Origin: Terfezia claveryi
Taxonomy: Eukaryota > Ascomycota > Pezizomycetes > Pezizales > Pezizaceae
NCBI GenBank assembly: GCA_015179025.1
Contig: WHUX01000069.1
Span: forward strand, 62,001-126,000
Reading direction: 5' to 3'
DNA length: 64,000 nucleotides
In this document: positions 54,425-64,000 of the stretch, one piece after another
Layout of the letters: each line of letters begins with the position of its first letter
How positions within the stretch are numbered: the stretch's first letter is position 1
Made by a program: the position numbers and the translations under genes
The notes under the pieces: model-generated
Told to the model about the DNA's origin: nothing
Databases searched by the model: none
What the model saw: the letters and a program-made list of their open reading frames with translations, nothing else

Positions 54425-54847
54425 ATCAGATATTCTTCACGAATTCCCTTTGTACCATTCATTCGTCTATTTACTTCAGTTCATTATAAGTTACAGTCCC
54501 TTTTCTTCTAGGTTATGAGTTCATCTAGTTCCACACAGTTCTTATGTATTCAGTTTTCAGGCTGGGGCTCAGTCAGGCCCCCGGGTCATCGGTTCACCAT
54601 TAATGACAACGGGGCCGCATAGGAGTATTAAGTATTTAAAAAAAAAAAAAAAACCCATTAATGACAGCACGGGGCCCCATCTCATCTGTTCCAGTTCATC
54701 CTATATTTGTATTATTTAGCGCGTGGGTCTGGCAGATTAACTTGCCTTACCCTTGAATCCACCGGGCTTCCGTGTGGCTCCTCATGGCCCCCCTAACGGG
54801 GCCGCATAGGAGTATTAAGTATTTAAAAAAAAAAAAAAAAAAAAAAT
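54425..54847 (+). other. LINE 3' UTR and a second LINE tail
   Basis: 54425-54653 is the 3' UTR of LINE-A, ending GGGGCCGCATAGGAGTATTA...TTTA plus poly(A). After 54654 a similar segment (CATTAATGACAGCACGGGGC) leads to a second, identical terminus and a longer poly(A) at 54823-54846. Two LINE 3' ends therefore stand in tandem. No other gene. Confidence 0.7.
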
Positions 54848-55843
54848 CACATCCAGGGCCCCCCATCTTCACCCTTTCCCCCGCCCCTAAAGTTCTGAAA
54901 ACTCACGATATCGTGCAATTCTTCCGGCCCACACTGTATCTCAGTGTGCTTGCCACGTCGAGCAGCACTGCCCGATTACACCTTCAACAGCCTATTAGGG
55001 AATTGATAACTCCCACACCACCCCCAGACCAATAGCATACAAGATCAACACACCACTCCGCCCGGCTAACGGATCGGTCATCACCACACTCAACCAACGC
55101 CCCCGCCATCCACGCTCATCCGTCATAGTCACACAGCACATCAACCTCAGCATCAGAGTCATACCAGACCGTCACAGTCATAGTCATACAGTCACATACC
55201 AACAACCAACCCCACAGCGACATACAACGTCAACCCCGCAATAATGGGAAACAGGCTGGAAAGAGAACGGTCCACTCGCGGTAATTATAGGAGGAACAGC
55301 CTACAGGACGCTAGCTAGCTACGCCCTATACAACAGAATTACAGTCACCAGACAACGACTGGACGAGGCGATATCAAGATGGCACCAAGCACTCGAGCAG
55401 AACGAGGACCTCCCAGGTGAGGTAAGGGATAGCCGGGTGGACGAAATTGAGGAGGCCCTCAAAAACCCGGAAGCCCTCATTCTAGCCCTGACCCCTCCAG
55501 AAGAGCAAATAGAGGAGTCGATCAGAGTAATCAACCACCCAGGACTTAGCTTTCATAGCTACCGCAACGCGAGCCCCATCGATCCGGACTCAGATGAGTC
55601 CGATAAGGAATCTGATAGGACAACAGTTCCCCTCAAGCGAACCATCCCTGCCACCACCCCCGAAGAGGACGCCTCCGCGCTCGGGTATATACCAGACTCG
55701 CAAGAGGAGGAGGATAGCATAGTATCAGACTCACAAGAGGAGGAGGACGGTAGCATGGCCTCAGACTCAGAGGAGGACGATACCGGCACCATATTCCACG
55801 ACATGGACCTAGCACCCGGCATATTCAGGATAGGAAAGGGATG
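54848..55843 (+). pseudogene. LINE-B: 5' UTR and N-terminal part of ORF1
   Basis: The 5' UTR aligns with that of LINE-A (TCACATCC start, CAATTCTTC.GGCCCACAC, CCTATTAGGGAATTGATAAC, CGCCCGGCTAACGGATCG). ORF1 begins near 55240 (GPLAVIIGGTAYRTLASYAL). An open frame 55437-55843 has MDEIEEALKNPEALILALTP and two acidic SDSQEEED repeats. It stops at 55841, after which Copia sequence begins, so the 3' part of this LINE is missing. That is unusual, since LINEs normally lose the 5' end. Confidence 0.72.
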
Positions 55844-55856
55844 ATCTGTAATACAT

Positions 55857-56317
55857 CCCCTAGCATCTCATCATCAAGCTGTTAAACAAGTATTTTGTTA
55901 TCTTTCTGGAACTTATTCCCTTAGTCTTTCTTATTCCTGCATGTCTAGGTCTTTGTCTCTTATAGGTTTTTCTGATACTAGTTATGGTAATTGTTAAGAT
56001 ACCTGCTGCTCATGGCAAGGCTATTATTTCCTATTAGGTTTCTGCCTTATTTCCTAGCAATTAATAAACAGCATTCTGTCTCAACCTCTACAACAGAAGC
56101 GGAATATATAGCTCTCTCTACAACTACTAGATAGGCAAGCTGGTATATCATTAGAATGAAGGAACTCAATATTAAGGTACCAGTCAACTTGAAGTACAAC
56201 AATACCACTACCATAAACCTTTCCCACCATACTATCATTTCATAGCATTTAAAACATATCGACATATACTACTACTATATCTGGGAATGCCTTCTGAACA
56301 ACAAGTTTTTTATTGAA
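55857..56317 (+). pseudogene. Copia-1 RNase H fragment, part 1
   Basis: Codons read HHQAVKQVFCYLSGTYSLSL, the end of a Copia RT connection. After one stop and a shift, QHSVSTSTTEAEYIALSTTT and KELNIKVPVNLKYNNTTTIN follow, the RNase H of a Ty1/Copia element. Stops at 55996 and 56131 and a shift near 56045 inactivate it. It is interrupted at 56317 by a TIR element and resumes at 57187. Confidence 0.8.
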
Positions 56318-57184
56318 TAGGAGTATTCAAAGTTGATATTTTAGCCAAAATTCTTAAACGATTTTTAAGCCCAAATAAATAGCCAAGCTTTGAATACCCT
56401 ATCAAAATCCCGAATAAATTGGCATTACAAATGGGTAATTAAAATCATTTTCACCACATCACGGGATGGCTTTCTGTAACCGAGTCCCAAGGCCCTATAC
56501 TATATTCGGCTAGAGTAAGTTCTAGTCGGGTTTGGGCAAAATCTTAACACTGCCATTATGAAGGTGATGTAGTGCCAAAGCCCATTCAACCCAATTTGAA
56601 TCAAAAAGTGAGTTAAGCTTCTAGAAGGTTGGCATCTAGATCCCTACCCCCGATCTCCTCTATTAGCCCCTCAAATGCTTCATCTAGGCTAGGGCCTTAA
56701 CCATCTCTTCCTGGCCTGCATCGTCATCTGCTGCTTTTAAATTTAGGTAATTCTTTAGACACCAAGCCTGCATCTCCCAAAGAAAACAGCAACCCTTTTC
56801 GGTACCATGTCACTAACTTCCGTTTGTTATTGACATGAGGCATGCCAGTAGGTCTTTAGCTATAGCTATCAAGGTTGTGTGTTAACAGGGTTGTGTTGAC
56901 AAGAGACTCACACCGTCTTAGCAAATTCATAAGCTCTATGGGGACCTCTTAGCGTATTCCAAAGTTATGAGACCCTCAGGGATTTTGTGGGCCTTGGCGT
57001 GGAGTGAATAAATTTCCCAAAGTTTTCCGTTTATTTGGGGTTATTCGGTCGTTTATACGGTTTTTCCATGGTCAAACCATGGATAAATGGTTGTGTGGCC
57101 ATTTTCGTAAAACGAAAATCGAGTGTTTTTTCGGTTGCCAAGATATTCGAAATATACGGCGTATAAATTTAACTTTGAATACCC
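56318..57184. mobile_element. TIR element in Copia-1, same family as 10588-11634
   Basis: It begins GGAGTATTCAAAGTT and ends AACTTTGAATACCCC, flanked by TA on both sides. The first 80 bp (56318-56398) form a complete small palindrome ending GCTTTGAATACCC. The interior has no transposase. The Copia RNase H text continues on the far side, which confirms that it is an insertion. Confidence 0.75.
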
Positions 57185-57186
57185 CT

Positions 57187-57293
57187 AATATATAGAAACT
57201 ACTCAAAACCCAGCTGATGTATTCACCAAGCCTTTGGACGCTCAAAAACACACCAAGTTTACAAAAAACTCGGCTGTGCCATCTGAGAGAGAG
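57187..57293 (+). pseudogene. Copia-1 RNase H fragment, part 2
   Basis: The text IETTQNPADVFTKPLDAQKH is the C-terminal RNase H signature (ADxFTKPL) of Copia polyproteins. It ends with GAGAGAGTG running into the LTR start at 57294. Confidence 0.85.
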
Positions 57294-57806
57294 TGTTGAA
57301 ACGCACATCCGGCACACCCGCTACCCAGCGCCGGTAACCACCCTCGCCGTCAACTAAATCACCGATATTGCCGAAGCCACCATTTTTCAGCTGAATGCAA
57401 GAGTCATACTATCGTATACGCAATCATCTTACGTTCGTATATACGCAATCATTATTATTAATTATTTACGTATGTTGGGTTGAGTCAAACTCTGGTAGCC
57501 ACCCGGTTGTCGGTCGTCGCAGGACCGCTACTCGCGATCCTTGCATTTCCTTGATTCCTGAGTTTCCATGTATATAGACACCGCTCCGGACCTGTATTTT
57601 CGTGAATCAAGCAAGTCTTCAATTCGCCTCGTTCTCACTCGCATTGCTCTTCTCCTAGTTCTATTATCCACTTTGCGTTTTACCATCCGCTCCAGTAGGT
57701 TTATTACTAGAGATCTGCTCGCACTCGTGCTCGCTGCCGTTGCCGCTGCCGCCTCGCTAGAACATCTTCCGCTGCCTAACAAGATATCTCCACATATCTT
57801 TTGTTA
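57294..57806 (+). mobile_element. Copia-1 3' LTR
   Basis: 513 bp, TGTTGAAACGCACATCC to ATATCTTTTGTTA, closely matching the solo LTR at 12113-12681. Its position directly after ADVFTKPL shows it is a 3' LTR. The 5' part of this element is missing from the window. Confidence 0.87.
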
Positions 57807-57839
57807 GCTGTTGCACCTGCTCAAAGCTTTCCCGTACAC

Positions 57840-58970
57840 GAATGACAATGTTTGCCCTCTCAACATTCCGCCCGCTCCTTTCTTCTTCAAACCTGACAGT
57901 CCCGACAGTTTCATACACCTCCATACCACACTCCGCAAACATCCTTATATATGCCTCCCACTGTAGAGGGGCTAATACTTTGGCTTCAGTATCGAGGTGG
58001 AAGATATGCCGACATGGAAGTAAGTATTGCCTGTGGAATTTGCAATGGCAGCACCTCTGAAGGAAGGTTATACCTTTTTAAAGACGAGCCACCAAGCTCT
58101 CCCAACTGCTCTGAGCCTTCATGTGTACCTGCACCTCGAACCGCATGGTAAATCTGAGTTGCAGAGTAATTTTTGGCTGCTTCAAATTTTATATACTCTG
58201 GCAATATGCTAGGTTTTTCAATACGGAAGCTCTCCTCAATATCGTGAGAATGGGTATGTTCATCAAGGCGCTCAATAGTAACTGCTGAACCATCCACTAG
58301 ACGTGAGACCTTCATTCGGACATTGCAAAGGCATAAATCTCGAATACTGGTATGCCGTCGTTTAATGGCCTTGCCATTAGGTAGTATCGTGAGCTACCAC
58401 TGTGCTTGACGTCCTACTCTTCCGAAGCCTGCACTCATATTTCTGTACATAGACTGTACCATATGCTTGTAGTAGTTCTGACTGAAGCTTGGTATAAACT
58501 GAATCAACATATGGCCAGATCGTGTCGAATTCTTCGGGAGATATGGTCACCGGTTTACTGAGGTCAAACAACATATTGCGGAGGTGGAGAGCATCAGCAG
58601 ATATCGACATCATGGCTGCAGACATTTTGATATCTTCTGTATTCGAGTGATATGGCAATTGATATGTTAATCAAATGTTGAAGGGGGATTCCGTTGAAGA
58701 GATCACTCGTCATGACGCCCCCTTTCTGCATCCCAAAGCAGCTAGACACCCAAGCTGCTTCCTTCCCTCTATAGGATGGTGAGACTTTTAGCGTGATCAG
58801 CTTGAAGCGCTTCCGTAATAACAGCCACAACATCATGCGGAAATGTTGATGTGGTAATGTCCACGACATCATGTGACTTACGTCGACACGTTCAACCACA
58901 AGTACAGGACGAGCGCTCGGTCGGGTCTCAATAACCAGAGCACCTACAGACAAGAGGATAGCACCACGAG
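57840..58970 (-). pseudogene. Transposase-like remnant with zinc-finger domain
   Basis: Minus-strand frames carry ...IRDLCLCNVRMKVSRLVDGS AVTIERLDEHTHSHDIEESF (58180-58340), a C...C...HTHSHD layout like WRKY-GCM1/FLYWCH-type DNA-binding domains of fungal MULE transposases. EAAKNYSATQIYHAVRGAGT and GELGGSSLKR follow. Upstream in the same strand are YVDSVYTKLQSELLQAYGTV (58460-58560) and a weak 58594-58953 frame. Frames change near 58380 and 58600. No DDE catalytic part is seen. The MULE assignment is an inference; a host regulator fragment is possible. Confidence 0.4.
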
Positions 58971-58974
58971 ATAG

Positions 58975-60176
58975 CCCTCGCTGTCCACATCAAGAATATC
59001 TACACAGACCTCGGGGGAACAACTATCGCGACCCTTTCCCCCTCTTCTGAAGCTTTTCGTCTCTTCCTCGCTCTTCTTCTTCTCCACTCTCACTGAAATC
59101 TCTCTCTCACGGGCATTGGTCTACGATTCCGCGAGAGCAACCACACCAGGTCGGCACCACCAATCAGGGAAATTGTAACTCCCACACCAAACCACAGCCA
59201 ATCGGCTACAAACATGCCTCAGAAAAAGAGGAAAGACAACCCGGGCAAGCTCGACAAGCGCAACCCACCACTCAAGACCTGGGTGCCAGTTACCAGGCAC
59301 CCACAGCCACCTCATCCACAGTTGGCAACAGCCACCACTCCCACTCCCCCTCAGCCACATCAGCCACCACCCCTCGAAATAGCCACCCAAGTCCACCACC
59401 AAGACCGTGCGGCACAGATAATGCAAGCTACTGTGTCCGACTACGACACCGACGACGAGGAGTCAATTGGATACCAGGAGAGCGACACCGACGAGCCAAT
59501 TGCAAATGAGGCAGATATCCCTGCCGTGTCAATGGCAACTGATATATTCCTTAGAGAGATCGTAAGGGTTCAGCGAAGAGACATTGACATGGGTTTAGAG
59601 GGCTCACCCATTGAGGGCTCATCCATTAATTGTAAGAGAACGGTCTGGTGCTTACAGGAAATCCTGGCGTACATAGGTTGTGCGTACACAGGTTGTGAGG
59701 GGTTTCGTCCAGGGGAAACGTTCGATCGAGCTGCTCAAGTTTTCAAGTCCGAGTTAGAGTTAGGGGGCGCAGCATGGGCTTATAGTACTCCACCTATTCG
59801 ACCGACCTCCCACCTCCCACCACCACCACCAGAGGTCGCAGACTCTAGCACGCAGACCACACCTCCACCTCCTACCATCTCATACGCGGAGGCAGCAACT
59901 AACACCAGGCAACCAACACCAGGCAACCAACAATACAAGGCTCCCCGGAGAAAGGCAAAGGTAGGGCGGAAAAAGTACCGCCAAAGGAGGAAAAAGGCAA
60001 AGGCAGGGCCCCACCCCCCAGGGCCCACCCCTGAAGCAAAAACCCCGTCAAACATCAGAGGGTAGGGGCAAAGAGCCGGCGAAATCTCCACCCCCCCCAG
60101 CCTATAGGAAAGTGACGCCACCCCCGAACCCATCTCCCAACCTCAGAAGGACAACACAGGCTCGAACACAAGCAGT
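58975..60176 (+). pseudogene. LINE-C: 5' UTR and ORF1
   Basis: The 5' UTR ends AATCAGGGAAATTGTAACTC CCACACCA just before ORF1, the same box as in LINE-A and LINE-B. ORF1 (59214-60065) starts MPQKKRKDNPGKLDKRNPPL. It is Pro/Thr-rich with an acidic patch (YDTDDEESIGYQESDTDEPI), a short folded middle (CLQEILAYIGCAYTGCEGFR), the SYAEAA motif common in fungal LINE ORF1 proteins, and a Lys/Arg-rich tail. It stops at 60063, and the text goes on in another frame to about 60176, where the Copia-2 LTR begins. ORF2 is absent from the window. Confidence 0.6.
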
Positions 60177-60703
60177 TTAAGAGATAAAGGAGGGAAGTGC
60201 AGCAGTGAGATCCAAATGTCCACTGAAGGATAATACGAATGAGCGAAGTGAGATTGTCATGTAGAGATATGAAGAAGTGAGAGCTGTATTGCAGTGAAGA
60301 GATGCGTTGTGATGTTATTATCCCTCTATCCAACAGGAAACGAACGAGATATATATACATGAATGAACGTACATAAGAAAGTGAAGAAGAAGAAGGACAT
60401 ATGAGTAGCACGCAATGCCTGTGAAGGCCGAAGCACGTAATGCCTGTAAAGGCCAATGCTTGCCATATGATCTGCAGGCCAGAGCACGCAATGCCTGTGA
60501 AGGCCGAAGCACGCAATGCCTGAGAAGGCCGTTGCTTGCCATAAGATCTGCAGGCCAGAGCACGCAATGCCTGTGAAGGCCGAAGCACGCAATGCCTGAG
60601 AAGGCCGTTGCTTGCCATAAGATCTGCAGGCCGAAGGTCGCTGCGTGTGGAATAGCAAGGCATGGGCGGAATGAATGAATGTACGGCATTCAATCACTAA
60701 CAC
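60177..60703 (-). mobile_element. Copia-2 LTR (3' LTR, minus strand)
   Basis: Read on the minus strand, a purine-rich AGCTGAGGAGGGG is followed by TGTTAGTGATTGAATGCC at 60703, which fits a polypurine tract and LTR start after the pol stop. The other end is placed near 60177, where LINE-C text resumes, but is not certain. U3 contains three copies of a 76-bp repeat (60405-60635) built from GCACGCAATGCCTG and GATCTGCAGGCC. A TATATATACATG word lies near 60350. Confidence 0.65.
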
Positions 60704-60851
60704 CCCTCCTCAGCTCATACTTGCTAGACTCAAGCCCCTCCTATCTTCCTAAATGTACGCAATCAAGTCAACCTCATTAAAAAACCTATAAAAAACCATG
60801 GATATGGAAAAAAAAGATGTATAGGGAAAAGAGTGTTGAATTTGATTGTTT

Positions 60852-62531
60852 TTATGACTTGCCTAGGACGAGATCTCTTAGCAGAGAGAGTCGTGGCTGG
60901 GGAAATGGTTTAGTGCATAAGTCAGCTAAATTATCATGGCTAGGAACGTATAGGACCGTGAGTTTCCCGGACTCAACAAGGTCTCGCACATGATGATAAG
61001 CCACTTCGATGTGTTTGCTCTTATCACTGATTCGAGGATTAGATGTCAGATCAATAGAGCCATCGTTATTAGCGCTTAGAGCAGCTGGGGCAGTAATTCT
61101 GAGCTCATTCAGAGCGAACTGTAGCCACACATGGTGCTTGGCGGTTGTTGAGAGAGCAATGTATTCGGCTTCGACTGTGGAAGTAGCGACACAGCGCTGT
61201 TTAATAGCCCGCCAGCAAATGGTGTTAGTTGCTATCTGGAAGATGTAGCCCGTGGTAGATTTTCGGTCGGATCGATCACCTGCATAATCTGCATCTGAGA
61301 AGCCAGCTAAATGAATAGGGTTTGGGGTATATGAAAGCTTAAGGTTGCGAGTGCCTTTGAGGTATCGCAAGACTTGCTTGAGTGCCCCCATATGAGCTGT
61401 TGTCGGTTTCGAAGAGAATTGAGAAAGTGCCGAGACCGTATATGCCAAATCAGGTCGTGTGCCAATTACAAGGTACATTAGAGAGCCTATAATTTGCTGG
61501 TATAGGGAGACATCAGCAAGATCATTGTCTCCTTCATCAGCCTTTACCAGCTTGTAGTGAGGATTGAGAGGAAGAACGACCGGGTTGCAAGAGTCTATCC
61601 CAAATTTCGCCAGTAATTGGTCTATATATGTGTGTTGGGACAAGGTCACCGAATCTTGATGTTGCCATTCTATTTGAATCCCAAGCAACCAGTTTAGAGG
61701 GCCCATATCACTGAGATCGAATTCTCTCTTTAGCGATTCCTTTAGCTCCTGTCTAAGTAGACTGGATCCAAATATAGTAATATCATCAACATAGATTGCG
61801 ATAATGATATTATGACCGGTATGTACTAAGACGCAAGGGTCAAAGTTGGTTGCTTTGTAGCCCAGCAGTATGAGGAAGCCAGTCAGCCTAGCATACCACT
61901 GCCTTGGACTTTGTTTTAGTCCATATATAGATCGTTTTAATAGAGCACATGAGTCCAGCTGATCTTCGAAGAAACCAGGAGGAAGACGCATATAGACTTC
62001 TTCATTAAGATAGCCATATAGGAATGTGCCCTTGATATCAAGCTGGTCTGGTTTTGGCTAGTTTGAGCATATTGATAGGGCAATGAGCAAGCGCAGTGAG
62101 TCATATCTGACGACTGGAGCGAAAACCTCATCAAAATCCGTACCGGGTTGCTGAGAATACCCTTGTGCTACCAACCTTGCTTTATACCGGCTGATATTGC
62201 CAGCAGCATCGCGCTTTATTTTGTATACCCATTTGGAACCAACAATATTGCGGTTAGAGGGTTTAGGCACAACGTCCCAGACGTTTTGGTCAGCTAAAGC
62301 TTGCAGCTCTGCTTGCATTGCTGCATACTATTTAGGGGCATCGGGCCCTTTAGAAGCTTGTAAGTAAGTTCTGGGTTCATTGGTAATGTTGGCGGCAAGC
62401 AAGGCTAGCTCATATGGGATTGCCTTAGGTAGCTGGGTAGGGTCGCTTGTTCGAGCTTCAGCGTCGATTGGCAAGTTTTCAGCAACAACAGCAATTTTAG
62501 CCTTTTTCCGTGGCCTAAGGTCATACCTCAA
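60852..62531 (-). pseudogene. Copia-2 pol, RT and RNase H
   Basis: On the minus strand, 62318-62058 reads AELQALADQNVWDVVPKPSN ... KARLVAQGYSQQPGTDFDEV, the RT start. A short unreadable gap (about 62057-61992) precedes the rest (61991-60852): LLKRSIYGLKQSPRQWYARL, catalytic AIYVDDI, GSLMYLVIGTRPDLAYTVSA. The RNase H has GFSDADYAGDRSDRKSTTGY, STVEAEYIAL, KHIEVAYHHVRD and ADLCTKPF. A 379-codon frame without stops is well preserved. A frameshift near 62055 and a stop near 62325 are the lesions. This is a Ty1/Copia polyprotein. Confidence 0.87.
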
Positions 62532-62865
62532 GCTTGGTAAGCTTGGTTGATTGCTTGCTGGTAAGCTCGCTGGTAAGCTTGCTTGATTGCTTGCAGGTAA
62601 GCTCGCTGGTAAGTTTGCTTGATTGCTCGCTGGTAAGCTTGCTTGATTGCTTGCTGGTAAGCTTGCTGGTAAGCTTGCTTGATTGCTTGCTGGTAAGCTC
62701 GCTGGTAAGCTTGCTTATGAGCTCGCTGGTAAGCTTGCTTGATTGCTCGCTGGTAAGCTTGCTTGATTGCTTGCTGGTAAGCTCGCTGGTAAGCTTGCTT
62801 GATTGCTTGCTGGTAAGCTCGCTGGTAAGCTTGCTTGTGAGCTCGTGCTTTCTTGAGGGAAGGAG
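62532..62865. repeat. 12-bp-based repeat inside Copia-2 pol linker
   Basis: About 28 units of 12 bp (GCTGGTAAGCTT, GCTGGTAAGCTC, GCTTGATTGCTT) are arranged in higher-order 36-48 bp patterns between integrase and RT. On the minus strand they encode runs such as QAYQRAYQQAIK or SKLTSELTSKQS according to frame, and no stop is introduced. Confidence 0.85.
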
Positions 62866-63092
62866 CAAAGAGCCGCTCTGATTGTCTTAATGTGCTTATT
62901 ATTAAGCTGTATCCTATATATAGAGGTACTGTTCGTATAACCAACAAATGTTACACTTTCTGCCCGTGGGAGAAGCTTGCTGCCACTTGGTCTATTTTCC
63001 TCGTAGATGTGAGCAAAGCAGTGCTGTCCAAAAGGGTGTAAATGACTAATTGATGGTTTTGCCTTATACAGGGCTTCATAGGGTGTTATCCC
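62866..63092 (-). other. Copia-2 pol linker, unreadable
   Basis: Region between integrase and the repeat. In Copia polyproteins this is the poorly conserved integrase C-terminus. No clear frame, so at least one indel is likely. Confidence 0.5.
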
Positions 63093-63959
63093 TTAGAGAT
63101 GTGAATGTGGAAGGCGATTCTTCAAATAAACAGCGGTTGAGCATGCTTCCGCCCACAACCTCTTATCTGAGATATTGGTGAGCATGCCTCTGACCATTGT
63201 CTGTATTGTGCGGTTAAAGCGTTCCGCAACACCATTCGGGACATGAGAATAAGGTGGTGTCCTTATATGGCGTATGCCTTGTTGTTTGAAGAAAGTATCA
63301 ACCTTGATATATTCTCCACCGTTATCAGTTAAAACAGCCAGAATAGTGGTATTGAACTGCCTTTGGATAAAGGTGATAAAATCAATAATCACTTGGTTTG
63401 CATCGGATTTGGCTATTAGATAGTGCATCCATGCCATGCGGGTAAAATCGTCTATAAACGTGATGTAATAGAGAGAGTTACCATAAGATGCGATAGGCTG
63501 CTTGCCACTTAGATCGCTATGTATGAGTTCAAATGCCCTAGTAGAGCGAGCATGAGAAAGAGTGAATGGGGTATTATTAGTTGATTTTGACATAATACAC
63601 GCATTGCATGTGAAGTTGGCAGGTGCCTTAGGTAAGAGCTCGCTATCAGCATATGCAGCTGGGTATATATTGGCTGCATGCCCAAATACATTATGCCAAT
63701 GAATATATGAAGAAGAGTTCACAAGGTCGGTATGAGCATTAGAGCTGCTCACAGAGCTTATATGAGGTTGCGAAGTAAGCGAAGAGCTTATAAGGCCGGT
63801 ATGAGCATTAGGATTGCTCACAGGGCTTATATGAGATTGCGAAGTAAGTGAAGAGCTCATAAGGCCGGTATGAGCATTAGGATTGCTCACAGGGCTTATA
63901 TGAGATTGCGAAGTAAGCGAAGAGCTCATAAGGCCAGTATGGGTATTAGAGCTGCTCAT
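63093..63959 (-). pseudogene. Copia-2 integrase, with N-terminal repeats
   Basis: A 288-codon frame on the minus strand. It starts with four copies of a 23-residue (69-bp) repeat of the type HTGLMSSSLTSQSHISPVSN (63720-64000). Integrase proper follows: zinc finger WHNVFGHA...CNACIMSKS, first Asp in LIHSDLSG, second in LTDNGGEY, and the Glu in NGVAERFNRTIQTMVRGML. The stop comes right after KNRLPHSHL. The gag and protease part lies beyond the window end, so the element is incomplete here. The frame itself has no stops. Confidence 0.85.
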
Positions 63960-64000
63960 AGAGCTTATATGAGGTTGCGAAGTAAGCGAAGAGCTTATAA

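Larger units (their letters stand above)
38859..54653 (+). mobile_element. LINE-A: Tad1-like non-LTR retrotransposon with three nested insertions
   Basis: 5' UTR 38859 to about 39250, ORF1 to 42390, ORF2 42387-54424, then a 3' UTR and poly(A) at 54638-54653. Nested inside are a 51-bp LINE tail (44251-44301), a 1.9-kb ORF1-only derivative (44559-46480) and Gypsy-3 (47516-53775). Without them the element is about 7.6 kb. Endonuclease, RT and RNase H in this order fit the Tad1/I-like group known in ascomycetes. Multiple stops show that it is dead. Confidence 0.85.

Overview
The window reads as a repeat-dominated region of a filamentous ascomycete genome (Pezizomycotina). Evidence: chromodomain Ty3/Gypsy retrotransposons, Tad1-like LINEs with an RNase H, Ty1/Copia elements, short 50-60 nt GT-AG introns, and in-frame stops of the CAA/CAG to TAA/TAG and TGG to TAG/TGA type that resemble repeat-induced point mutation (RIP). 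A truffle-like or other repeat-inflated genome is possible, but that is a guess. No bacterial, organellar or rRNA sequence was seen, and almost every coding segment belongs to a mobile element.

Layout. 0.8-1.7 kb: decayed Helitron N-terminal fragment on the minus strand. 1.9-4.2 kb: several minisatellites. 4.4-7.0 kb: extremely A+T-rich stretch without ORFs. 7.3-11.7 kb: an inverted repeat pair enclosing a minisatellite cluster; the right arm is split by a TA-flanked TIR element. 12.1-12.7 kb: solo Copia LTR with a 5-bp TSD. 13.5-14.4 kb: coiled-coil gene. 14.4-30.6 kb: minus-strand copy of a Ginger/KRBA2-like integrase element, split by Gypsy-1, which is itself split by the nearly intact Gypsy-2. 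30.6-33.7 kb: minisatellites and a tRNA-derived SINE. 33.8-37.3 kb: the second, better preserved copy of the integrase element (plus strand, four exons). 37.6-38.3 kb: intact P-loop ORF. 38.9-54.7 kb: a full-span Tad-like LINE carrying a 51-bp LINE tail, a 1.9-kb ORF1-only LINE derivative and Gypsy-3. 54.8-55.8 kb: 5' part of a second LINE. 55.9-57.8 kb: 3' end of a Copia element split by another TIR element. 57.8-59.0 kb: transposase-like remnant. 59.0-60.2 kb: third LINE 5' end. 60.2-64.0 kb: minus-strand Copia with in-frame repeats, running off the window.

How the parts work together. The three Gypsy copies share a layout of LTR, gag with a zinc knuckle, and protease/RT/RNase H/integrase/chromodomain polyprotein, followed by a G-rich polypurine tract and LTR. 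All three keep a canonical -1 frameshift signal at the gag/pol boundary (GGGAAAA, 5-nt spacer, 13-bp stem-loop). All three can also pair a 9-nt segment of the 5' leader with the sequence directly downstream of the 5' LTR, as expected for Tf1-type self-priming. TSDs fix the order of events: integrase element, then Gypsy-1 (CCAGC), then Gypsy-2 (TTAGC); and LINE, then Gypsy-3 (GCCCT).

Limits: no database search or alignment was run. Family names rest on recognised motifs, and repeat copy numbers are counted by eye.
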